Assembly: GCA_963748985.1 (NCBI GenBank)
Contig: CAVVKQ010000014.1
Location: 10,501 to 74,500 of the forward strand
Length of the DNA stretch: 64,000 nucleotides
From: RPQJ01 sp963748985
GTDB lineage: Bacteria > Pseudomonadota > Gammaproteobacteria > Steroidobacterales > Steroidobacteraceae
Direction of reading: 5' to 3'
Shown here in pieces: positions 1 to 12,094 of this stretch; position 1 is the first letter of the stretch; each line of letters starts with the position of its first letter. Made by a program: the position numbers and the translations under genes. A model generated the notes under the pieces. It had not been told where the DNA came from, made no database searches, and worked only from the letters and a program-made list of their open reading frames with translations.

Positions 1-2005
1 CCGGCAACGTCATCTGCGCCGGCGTGACGTCGGCGTTGAAGGCGATGAGCAGGTCTCCATTGCGGGTGCTGCGTGCCGCGGCGCCGTTCAGCAGCACCGC
101 GATCGAAGCAAGCCTGGAATCGTTCCAGTCGGACTCGGTCATCTCGCGCCCTGACGGGTGCAGCCACGTCACGTCCCTGGTGTCCGCACCGCGCAGCGTG
201 CCCTTGAGGAACGTGTCGCGGCGCAGCCAGAGTCGCGACTTGCGCAGGTCGATCAGGCGGCGCACGAACGCAATCAACGACGCGTTACGCTCCGCAGCCG
301 TCCAGTCGATCCAGTTGATCTCGTTGTCCTGGCAGTACGCATTGTTGTTGCCGAGCTGTGTGCGACCGAATTCGTCGCCCGCCATCAGCATGGGCACTCC
401 CTGTGACAGGAACACGGTCGCGAGCAGGTTGCGGGCCTGGCGTGCGCGCGTTGCGAGAATCACCGGATCGTCCGTCGGACCCTGGACACCGTAATTTGCG
501 CTCAGGTTGTGCACGTGACCGTCGCGGTTGCCCTCGAGGTTCGCCTCGTTGTGACGGTCGCTGTAGGTCACGGTGTCGTGCAGCGTGAAACCGTCGTGCG
601 CGGCGATGTAGTTGACGCTGGCGGTCGGCTTGCGGCCACGCGCCCGGAATAGATCGCTGGAACCGGCGAAGCGTTCGGCGAACGCACCGACGAGCGGACG
701 GTCGCCGCGCCAGAACGCCCGCGCCGTGTCGCGATAGCGGTCATTCCACTCGGCCCAACCCACCGGAAACGACCCGAGCTGGTAGCCTCCAGCGCCGACA
801 TCCCACGGCTCTGCGATCAGTTTGAGGTAGGCGAGCTGCGGGTCGGCGCGCAGCGCCGCGAAGAAGGGCGCCGCGCGGCTGAACCCGTTCGCGTCACGAC
901 CGAGGATCGGCGCGAGGTCGAAGCGGAAGCCATCGACGCGCATGTCCGTGGCCCAGTACCGCAGGCAATCGATCACCATGGCGCGCACGGCGGGTTCGTC
1001 GAAGTTGATCGTGTTGCCGCAACCGGAAAAATTCACGTAGTGCGCACGATTGTCGGCAGGCAACCGGTAGTAGACCGAGTTGTCGAAGCCGCGCAGGCTC
1101 AGCGTCGGTCCCTGCTCATTGCCTTCGGCCGTGTGATTGAACACGACGTCCAGGATGACTTCGAATCCGGCTTGGTGCAGCGCGCGCACCATCGTCTTGA
1201 ATTCGGTGACCGCATCCTCGACCGCGTAGCTCGGCTCGGGTGCGAACCAGGCGAGCGAGTTGTACCCCCAGTAGTTCGCGAGGCCGCGCTCGGCGAGGAA
1301 CTGCTCGCTGACGAACGCCTGCACCGGCATCAGCTCGATGGTCGTGACGCCAAGCCGCTTCAGGTACTCGATGACCGCAGGTTCGGCGAGCCCCAGGAAC
1401 TTGCCACGGAGGCTCGGCGGCACCGCCGGATGCCGTTGCGTGAAGCCCTTGACGTGCATCTCGTAGACGATCGTGTCGCGCCACGGCACGTTCGGTGAAC
1501 GCACCTTCGCCCAGTCGAAACTGCCGTCGACCACCTCGGCGCGCGGCACGTGCGGTGCGCTGTCGTCGGGCGACGGCAGGTCGTCGCGACCGTGCACGGC
1601 ACCGTGCAGTGACGGGTGCCACCTGAAGGTTCCGCGCAGCGACTGCGCGCAGGGATCGACCAGCAGTTTCGATGGATTGAAGCGTAGACCGCGCGCGGGA
1701 TCGTAGGGCCCGTGCACGCGGTAACCGTACTGCAGCCCCGGTCCGCCGAAGCGCGCCGGCAGGAAGCCGTGCCACAGGTTGCCCGTGCGCGACGGCAGGT
1801 CGAGTCGCGCGATTTCGTCGCGACCGCTGCCGTCGTAGAGACAGAGTTCGACACGATCCGCGTGCGCCGAATAGACCGCGAAATTCGTGCCGCGCCCGGT
1901 CCAGTTCGCCCCGAGCGGCTGGGGTGAGCCGGCTTCCAGGCGAGGCGCGCCCGGTGCGAGTTCCAGCGTGATGTCGTCCGGCGTGGCGGGGTCGAGCACG
2001 TCCAT
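1..2005 (-). CDS. glgX: Glycogen debranching enzyme GlgX (isoamylase type), 3' end outside window
   Basis: Hydrolyses alpha-1,6 branch stubs left on glycogen after phosphorylase action, in the cytoplasm. The frame opens at ATG 2005 and is still open at the left edge after about 668 codons, so the C-terminus is missing. An N-terminal CBM48-like region (about residues 25-110) precedes a GH13 barrel with NYWGYN (about 243), DVVFNHTAEG (about 288), the nucleophile motif GFRFDLAP (about 360), the acid/base motif AEPWDVG (about 398) and AHDGFTLHD (about 470). The start lies 7 nt after the glgB stop, so the two are surely co-transcribed. The upstream ATG at 2010 is followed at once by TGA and cannot be used. 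All key GH13 residues looked for are present. Confidence 0.95.
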   Translation of the reverse strand, partial: MDVLDPATPDDITLELAPGAPRLEAGSPQPLGANWTGRGTNFAVYSAHADRVELCLYDGSGRDEIARLDLPSRTGNLWHGFLPARFGGPGLQYGYRVHGPYDPARGLRFNPSKLLVDPCAQSLRGTFRWHPSLHGAVHGRDDLPSPDDSAPHVPRAEVVDGSFDWAKVRSPNVPWRDTIVYEMHVKGFTQRHPAVPPSLRGKFLGLAEPAVIEYLKRLGVTTIELMPVQAFVSEQFLAERGLANYWGYNSLAWFAPEPSYAVEDAVTEFKTMVRALHQAGFEVILDVVFNHTAEGNEQGPTLSLRGFDNSVYYRLPADNRAHYVNFSGCGNTINFDEPAVRAMVIDCLRYWATDMRVDGFRFDLAPILGRDANGFSRAAPFFAALRADPQLAYLKLIAEPWDVGAGGYQLGSFPVGWAEWNDRYRDTARAFWRGDRPLVGAFAERFAGSSDLFRARGRKPTASVNYIAAHDGFTLHDTVTYSDRHNEANLEGNRDGHVHNLSANYGVQGPTDDPVILATRARQARNLLATVFLSQGVPMLMAGDEFGRTQLGNNNAYCQDNEINWIDWTAAERNASLIAFVRRLIDLRKSRLWLRRDTFLKGTLRGADTRDVTWLHPSGREMTESDWNDSRLASIAVLLNGAAARSTRNGDLLIAFNADVTPAQMTLP

Positions 2006-2012
2006 CACATTC

Positions 2013-4232
2013 TCAGTCGGCGAGTTCGAAGAACAGCGCGCCGAGCGGCGGCAGGTCGAGCCGGATGTGGCACGGGTAGCCCTGGCAAGGCGCCAGCTGC
2101 GACACGACGCGCACCTGCTGGTTGAAGCCCGAGCCGCCGAAACGCGCGGCGTCCGTATCGAGCACTTTGCGGTACGTGCCAGCCGTGGGAACGCCCAGCC
2201 AGTAGGCCTCGCGCGGCACCGGCGTGCAGTTGAACACGCACAACAGCGGCGGCCGGTCCGGGTGCAGCGACGAGCGACGCAGGAAGGCGAACACGCTCTG
2301 GTCGCCATTGTGCAGGTCGATCCACGCGAAACCCGCGGGGTCGGCGTCACTGGCGTGCAGGACCGGATTCTCGAGATAGAGGTGGTTCAGGTCGCGGTTC
2401 AGGTCGAGCAGCGCGCGATGCTCAGGCTGCTCGAGCAGGTGCCAGTCGAGCGAATGTTGCTCGCGCCATTCCTGCCATTGCCCGAACTCGCACCCCATGA
2501 ACAGCAGCTTCTTGCCCGGGTGCGCTGTCATGTACGCGCGGAACCAGCGGTAGTTCGCGCGCTTCTGCCACGCGTCGCCCGGCATCTTGTCGAGCAGCGA
2601 GCCCTTGCCGTGCACGACTTCGTCGTGCGATATCGGCAGCACGAATTTTTCGGACCAGGCGTAGACGAACGAGAACGTCACCAGCGAATGATGGAACCGG
2701 CGATGCACCGGATCGTGCTCGACGTAGCGCAGCGTGTCGTTCATCCAGCCCATGTTCCACTTGAAGTGGAACCCGAGCCCGCCGAGGTGCGCCGGTTGCG
2801 TGACGCCGGGAAACGCCGTCGATTCCTCGGCGAACGTCATCACGCCCGGGTAGTCGCGACCCACCGCGATGTTGAGCTGACGCAGGAATTCGATCGCGTC
2901 GAGGTTCTCGCGGCCGCCGTACCTGTTCGGCACCCAGTCACCGGCCTTGCGGCTGTAGTCGAGGTACAGCATCGACGCCACCGCATCCACGCGCAGGCCG
3001 TCGATGTGATACCGGTCGATCCAGTACAGCGCGTTCGCCACGAGGAAATTGCGCACCTCGTGCCGGCCGTAGTTGAAGATCTTGGTACCCCAGTCCGCGT
3101 GCTCGCCGAGCCGCGGGTCGGAGTGCTCGTACAGGCTCGAGCCGTCGAAGTTGGCGAGGCCGTGGTCGTCGCGCGGAAAATGCGCCGGCACCCAGTCGAT
3201 GATCACGCCCAGGCCCGCCTGGTGACAGCGATCGACGAAGGCCATGAAATCCTGCGGCGTGCCGAAGCGCGAACTCGGCGCGTAGTAGCCAACCACCTGG
3301 TAGCCCCACGAGCCATCGAACGGGTGTTCGGCCACGCCCATGAGTTCGAGGTGCGTGAAGCCCTGGTCCTTCGCGTACGGGATCAGCTCGTCGGCAATCT
3401 CGCGCCAGTTGAGGAACTGGGGCTCGCGGCCGTAATCGCGGCGCCAGCTGCCGGGATGCACTTCGTAGATGTTGACCGGCTGCAGGTGATGCGGCGCGGT
3501 CTTGCGTGCGTCGATCCAGCCTGCATCGTGCCACTCGTAGCCATCGAGCGAGGCGACGACCGAAGCCGTGCCCGGGCGCAGCTCCATCGCAAATCCGTAC
3601 GGATCGGACTTGAGGACGGTGGTGCCGGCCTTGGTGCGGATCTCGTACTTGTACAGCGTGCCCGGTCCGATGCCCGGCACGAACAGTTCCCAGATCCCTG
3701 AACCGCCGCGAGTCTGCAGCGCGTGCTTGCGGCCATCCCACAGGTTGAACGGGCCGACCACGCTGACGCGTTCTGCATTGGGCGCCCAGACGGCGAACCG
3801 CGTGCCTGGCAGGCCGTCGAGTTCGGCAGGATGCGCGCCGAGCTTGTAGTAGATCGTGTAGTGATTGCCTTCGCCGAACAGGTACAGGTCGAAGTCGGAA
3901 AGCTGCGGCGCGAAGTAGTACGCATCGTGCTTGTCCAGCTCGACGCCGCTCGCGTAGCGAACGTGCAGCTTGTACGGCTGCAACGGGCGGCGGTGCGGCA
4001 CGCGGCCCTCGAACAGTCCCGCCGGGTGGATCGATTTCAGTTCGACTGCGGCTTCGCCTTCCCAACGCACGCTGACGGCCGTCGCGTCCGGCTCGAGCAC
4101 GCGCACGACGCACACCGGGGCGTCGTTCTTGCGTGCGAACTCGTGGTAGCCCAGCACCGAACGTGGCGCGGGGTGAAGCGCGTTGACGAGCGCGTCGATG
4201 TCGGCAGGCGAAAGGGTCGTGCGGACGGTCAT
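2013..4232 (-). CDS. glgB: 1,4-alpha-glucan branching enzyme GlgB
   Basis: Makes the alpha-1,6 branches of glycogen. About 739 residues, normal for GlgB. An N-terminal CBM48-type domain (NAERVSVVGPFNLWDGRKH) precedes the GH13 barrel with DGLRVDAVAS (nucleophile Asp about 411), MTFAEEST (acid/base Glu about 467) and SHDEVVHGKGSL (about 540), and a C-terminal beta domain follows. ATG 4232 (MTVRTTL) is chosen. An in-frame TTG at 4256 would add eight residues and sits directly against a run of four CCCC tracts, so the true start is uncertain; neither has a clear Shine-Dalgarno. It lies between glgP and glgX on the same strand in a glycogen operon, separated from glgP by 402 bases rich in hairpin repeats. 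Confidence 0.96.
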   Translation of the reverse strand: MTVRTTLSPADIDALVNALHPAPRSVLGYHEFARKNDAPVCVVRVLEPDATAVSVRWEGEAAVELKSIHPAGLFEGRVPHRRPLQPYKLHVRYASGVELDKHDAYYFAPQLSDFDLYLFGEGNHYTIYYKLGAHPAELDGLPGTRFAVWAPNAERVSVVGPFNLWDGRKHALQTRGGSGIWELFVPGIGPGTLYKYEIRTKAGTTVLKSDPYGFAMELRPGTASVVASLDGYEWHDAGWIDARKTAPHHLQPVNIYEVHPGSWRRDYGREPQFLNWREIADELIPYAKDQGFTHLELMGVAEHPFDGSWGYQVVGYYAPSSRFGTPQDFMAFVDRCHQAGLGVIIDWVPAHFPRDDHGLANFDGSSLYEHSDPRLGEHADWGTKIFNYGRHEVRNFLVANALYWIDRYHIDGLRVDAVASMLYLDYSRKAGDWVPNRYGGRENLDAIEFLRQLNIAVGRDYPGVMTFAEESTAFPGVTQPAHLGGLGFHFKWNMGWMNDTLRYVEHDPVHRRFHHSLVTFSFVYAWSEKFVLPISHDEVVHGKGSLLDKMPGDAWQKRANYRWFRAYMTAHPGKKLLFMGCEFGQWQEWREQHSLDWHLLEQPEHRALLDLNRDLNHLYLENPVLHASDADPAGFAWIDLHNGDQSVFAFLRRSSLHPDRPPLLCVFNCTPVPREAYWLGVPTAGTYRKVLDTDAARFGGSGFNQQVRVVSQLAPCQGYPCHIRLDLPPLGALFFELAD

Positions 4233-4253
4233 CCGGACGAGTCTAGCCTGCGA

Positions 4254-4284
4254 CAAGGGGTTAGGGGTTAGGGGATAGGGGATA
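4254..4284 (-). repeat. C4/G4 7-nt tandem repeat at the glgB start
   Basis: On the plus strand four GGGG tracts (4257, 4264, 4271, 4278) are separated by TTA, TTA and ATA, an ideal G-quadruplex pattern. On the glgB sense strand it reads as four CCCC tracts followed at once by TTG (4256-4254), which is in frame with glgB. The same arrangement occurs before rimO at 22951. No function is established; a DNA or RNA structural element at the translation start is inference. Confidence 0.7.
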
Positions 4285-4347
4285 GTCGGAAAGGAGTGGC
4301 GATGAATTCGATTTCAGGGTGCGGTGAAGTCAGTGCATTGTTGATGG

Positions 4348-4419
4348 CGGTCGGTCCGGGGTCTGTGCCGGATCGCGGAAAGGCAGACACGCGACCCGGC
4401 ACAGACCCCGGACCGACCG
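4348..4419. repeat. Intergenic hairpin A with the constant GGAAAGGCAGACA loop
   Basis: A perfect 24-bp inverted repeat (4348-4371 with 4396-4419) encloses a 24-nt centre. Inside, TCGCG (4373) pairs with CGCGA (4390), leaving the 12-nt loop GAAAGGCAGACA. It lies in the glgP-glgB gap, so it would be transcribed in the operon mRNA and could attenuate or stabilise it. The same loop recurs in copies B, C and D with different arms. Confidence 0.85.
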
Positions 4420-4559
4420 CTCCACCAGGCAGCGCGACTCGCGTCCCGACGACCACCCAACCGAACCGAACCGCTGCAACGCCAGGACTTGGCAATCACT
4501 ATCACGCCGTATCGCGGTGCTCTGGCGCTTTGCGCGCGATGCCGGCAACAGAGGTCGAC

Positions 4560-4610
4560 CGACCTCGGCCGGATCGCGTGTCTGCCTTTCCGCGATCCGG
4601 CAAGAGGTCG
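4560..4610. repeat. Intergenic hairpin B, same loop in reverse orientation
   Basis: CCGGATCGCG (4569-4578) pairs with CGCGATCCGG (4591-4600) around TGTCTGCCTTTC, the reverse complement of the loop of copy A. After a small internal loop, CGACCTC (4560-4566) pairs with GAGGTCG (4604-4610). It sits 24 bases downstream of the glgP stop and could serve as its transcription or processing boundary. The arms outside the core are unlike those of copy A. Confidence 0.8.
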
Positions 4611-4634
4611 GATCGGCCGACGGAACAGTGGCGA

Positions 4635-7103
<2,469 letters not shown>

Positions 7104-7172
7104 GTAGTGACTCCGTACGCTTGCGCGGAATTGACCGCGTCTTGTTATTGGACGACCAGGCGCCGCAGCGCG

Positions 7173-7784
7173 TCAGAGCTTCTGCAGCGTTCGCTCGGCC
7201 ACGATGCGCCAGCCCTGCGCGTCCTTCGCGAGCGTCAGTTCCTTGACGTACGCATCCTTGCCGAAGCGCTGCACGAACGTCACGACCTTGCGGTCGGGAC
7301 CGGCGTCCTTCGTCTTGAGTTCTTCGAGTCGCGCGTCGGGCGGATCGCCGTTCGCGACCTCTTGCTTGCGGTCTTCGATGTAGGCTGTGGCCCCGCCATT
7401 CTCCGTCGACTGGAACTGCGGCGAGTAGAACGACGCCACCTGGTCCGGTTTGCGGTTCGCCCACGCGGAGGCCCAGACGTAAACCGCCTCCTCGACCGAA
7501 CCGGACATCACGGCCTTGGGTCCGAAATACGCGGGCGGCTGATCGAGGCACTTGGGTGCCGGATCGAGCTTCGCGGGATCGGGTGTTGCCGGCGGAATGG
7601 TCATGCCTCCGCTCAGGCGCTCGCTGCCAGTGACGCCTTCCGGCATCTCCAGGCGGGGACGTTCCTGCGCAGTGAGGTATTCGGGGTTGTCGCCGCAGGG
7701 ATTGCTGGTGGCGCAGCCCGTCAGCGCGGCGACCGCCATGCCCGGCAGGATCAGCAAGCGAAGCGAAGTGCTCGAAACGGGCAT
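7173..7784 (-). CDS. Lipoprotein with Cds6/SnoaL-like C-terminal domain
   Basis: About 203 residues from ATG 7784, chosen because it gives a proper lipoprotein signal: a hydrophobic stretch ending in the lipobox LTGC near residue 23. An upstream in-frame start at 7913 would bury this signal. After a Pro-rich linker, the last 110 residues (from SVEEAVYVWASAWANRKPDQVASFYSP, quoted here in pieces: SVEEAVYVWASAW, then FYSP) resemble the NTF2/SnoaL-like C-terminal domain found on L,D-transpeptidases of the Cds6 type, ending in GWRIVAE. Probably a periplasm-facing lipid-anchored protein tied to the envelope. Its place ahead of glgP may be chance. Function unknown. Confidence 0.75.
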   Translation of the reverse strand: MPVSSTSLRLLILPGMAVAALTGCATSNPCGDNPEYLTAQERPRLEMPEGVTGSERLSGGMTIPPATPDPAKLDPAPKCLDQPPAYFGPKAVMSGSVEEAVYVWASAWANRKPDQVASFYSPQFQSTENGGATAYIEDRKQEVANGDPPDARLEELKTKDAGPDRKVVTFVQRFGKDAYVKELTLAKDAQGWRIVAERTLQKL

Positions 7785-7924
7785 CGGCGGATCACCGGGC
7801 ACAGAAAGCGAAGGGGACGCATTGTAGCGTCCCCCCGCTCGGATGTGCCGCGCCCGCTGCATCTGCAATCGTTTACACGCTGCCCCCGTCGCCCAACCCA
7901 CGCAGTGACGCATTGCCGGAGATG

Positions 7925-8560
7925 CTATGCGCTATAGCCGCGCCGCGATCGCAGCACCTCGACCTGGTCGAGCTCCCACAAGTGCACCGGAGCACCGCGA
8001 CGCACGAACATGCCCGACCCGGCGTTGATGAACGAGCGTGCGAGCCGCTTGCGATACCACTCGGCGGGACGGATGTGGACGTTCCGGTCCGTGCGGCGCT
8101 TGTCGCAATAGAGTTCCCAGTCCTCGCGCGTCAGCGCGCCAAAGTGCAGGACCCCATGGCACAGGCGGGCGAGATTGCGCAGGCCGGCCGCCGCGGGTCG
8201 AGTTGGCAGGTACTGAAAGACGTCGTAACAGACGACGAGGTCGAACGACCTGGCCGCTTCGAAAGTCGCGGCCGACCCCTGGGTCCAGCCGTGCTTGTCG
8301 CAGAGGTACTGGCTGACCTCGAGGCCCGTGTACTTTGCCCTGGGGAAATGGCGCAGCAGCTGGTCACGCATCAGGCCCAGTCCGCACCCCACGTCCAGGA
8401 TCGAGCGCACCCGCAGCTCGCCGTGGTTGGCGAACGCCGCGATCAGGTCGGCCCGCCGGACCATCTCCCGGTTGGTCACGACCCGTGTTCGCGGGTCGAG
8501 GTAGAAGCGCCGGAAGAAGGCGGCGTCAAACTGCTCGGTCGGGGCGGCTTTCTTTGGCAC
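7925..8560 (-). CDS. Class I SAM-dependent methyltransferase
   Basis: About 211 residues with SAM-binding motif I ILDVGCGLG near residue 55, an acidic motif II region (YTGLEVSQYLCDKHG) and FDLVVCYDVFQYLP as motif IV. A typical class I fold; the substrate cannot be told. The start is GTG 8560 (MPKKAAPTEQFD). It is divergent from hsp20, with 236 bases of intergenic DNA between. No partner gene hints at the substrate. Confidence 0.8.
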   Translation of the reverse strand: MPKKAAPTEQFDAAFFRRFYLDPRTRVVTNREMVRRADLIAAFANHGELRVRSILDVGCGLGLMRDQLLRHFPRAKYTGLEVSQYLCDKHGWTQGSAATFEAARSFDLVVCYDVFQYLPTRPAAAGLRNLARLCHGVLHFGALTREDWELYCDKRRTDRNVHIRPAEWYRKRLARSFINAGSGMFVRRGAPVHLWELDQVEVLRSRRGYSA

Positions 8561-8796
8561 GGTCAGTCGATGTCCTGGCGTTGGGTCGCGGTCGGCCGAG
8601 GGGTCTTGATTCGGTAGCTAAAGCTTAAAGTATTTCTCGAATTGGCTGCCATCATTCGCACTTTACGTAGTTTTGCCGAACAACACCTCGCAAGCGCAAG
8701 AGCGCCTGGCCCAGTCGCTGGCCTCGCCGCGGTTGCATCGCGACCGGACGCCCCCACTTCGTGGTTCATGCAGCATTCAGAGAGGCAGCCGCGACG
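8561..8796 (+). promoter_or_regulatory. Divergent intergenic region before hsp20-lon
   Basis: The one AT-rich stretch here (8606-8640) has TTGATT (8606-8611), a 17-nt spacer and AGTATT (8629-8634), a plausible sigma-70-like promoter for hsp20-lon. No good match to a heat-shock CCCCAT -10 box was seen nearby. The rest holds no recognisable element. Confidence 0.35.
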
Positions 8797-9209
8797 ATGA
8801 ACCGACGCGAAATACGCTCGTGGATGTGGGCCGAAGCCGTGGACAGTCTCGACCAGGCCGACCGCCTGCAACGGCAGTTTTTTCGCCTGGCCGTGCAGCC
8901 GGCGGACCCGCGACAGCAGCCCCGTTGGGAGCCGCCGGTGGACGTGTATGCGGGCACCGAACAGGTGCTGATCGAGGTCGCGTTGCCGGGCGTGCCGGCG
9001 GACCGCATGGAGTTGATCCTTGGCCCGGGTGAACTGGTGATCCGGGGCGAGCGCGCCCTGCCGAACCGACCGTCCGGGACGACTCTCCAGCGACTCGAGA
9101 TTCCTTACGGACGGTTCGAGCGCCGACTGGCTCTCGGTCCCGGGCACTGGGACCTGGTTGACCGGCGACTCGCCGATGGCTGCCTGCAGTTGCTGCTGGC
9201 CCGCCGCTG

Positions 9210-9210
<1 letters not shown>
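8797..9210 (+). CDS. Hsp20/alpha-crystallin small heat-shock protein
   Basis: ATP-independent holdase. About 137 residues from ATG 8797, preceded by AGAGAGG about 10 nt upstream; a GTG at 8761 is in frame but lacks this. The alpha-crystallin domain covers about residues 45-135, with PPVDVYAGTEQVLIEVALPG, GELVIRGER and a final beta strand. The usual C-terminal I-x-I anchor is not obvious; the protein ends LLLARR soon after the fold, so oligomer contacts may differ. Its stop overlaps the lon start by one base, so translation is coupled and chaperone and protease are made together. Confidence 0.88.
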
Positions 9211-11651
<2,441 letters not shown>

Positions 11652-11696
11652 CCGCTCCCGCGTCCGCAGGAGAGGTCGCGCAGTGTGGGTGAGGCG

Positions 11697-11780
11697 TCAG
11701 GCGTCCGACCCGGCATGTCCTGTCGCGCTTGGAAAGGCAGACACGCGCGCGCCAGGACATGCCGGATCGGACGCCTGACA
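11697..11780. repeat. Intergenic hairpin C downstream of lon
   Basis: Two 13-bp perfect arm segments (11697-11709 with 11768-11780, and 11711-11723 with 11754-11766) are separated by one mismatch and surround GGAAAGGCAGACA (11732-11744), flanked by CGCGC-rich sequence. It starts 45 nt after the lon stop and could end lon transcription or protect its 3' end, though no T-tract follows. The arms are unlike those of copies A, B and D. Confidence 0.85.
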
Positions 11781-11894
11781 TCACGCGCCTGTGTAACCGT
11801 CGGGTGATCATCGCGGCGATCGCAGGAGGCGATTGAAATGCTGTTGCCCGAATCTGCATTCCGGCGCTCTCAACGCCGCGTGCGCCGTCTCGCG

Positions 11895-11970
11895 AGCGAC
11901 CGATCCGGGACCGTTCCCCGAGCGCGTGTCTGCCTTTCCAAGCTCGGGGAACGGTCCCGGGTCGGTCGCT
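11895..11970. repeat. Intergenic hairpin D, reverse orientation
   Basis: A 19-bp perfect stem (11905-11923 with 11942-11960), one T/G pair and a further 9 bp (11895-11903 with 11962-11970) enclose TGTCTGCCTTTCC. It lies between the convergent lon and S9 peptidase genes, opposite in loop orientation to copy C. Confidence 0.85.
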
Positions 11971-11981
11971 AGCAGCCAGCT

Positions 11982-12027
11982 TGTCTGTGCCTTTCCAGGC
12001 TCGGGGCAAGGCACGGGATCGACCGCT
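11982..12027. repeat. Half copy E of the same hairpin family
   Basis: The loop sequence with a 2-nt insertion (TGTCTGTGCCTTTCC, 11982-11996) is followed by one arm (11997-12027) with no complementary partner beside it. The arm is related to, but diverged from, the left arm of copy D. It looks like a truncated element next to D. Confidence 0.6.
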
Positions 12028-12094
12028 ATGACCTGGCGCATCGTCACAGGCCGGCCCGTTGCAAACGGGTTGGCGAGCCATGGTCCGACCGGGG

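Noticed and set aside
4257..4284. Telomere-like repeat marking a linear replicon end
   Set aside because: It is internal, only four units long, and recurs upstream of another gene; nothing indicates a replicon end.
12055..12069. CCCGTT-GCA-AACGGG hairpin near the S9 peptidase stop
   Set aside because: Six-base stem with no U-run in either direction; too weak to call a terminator.
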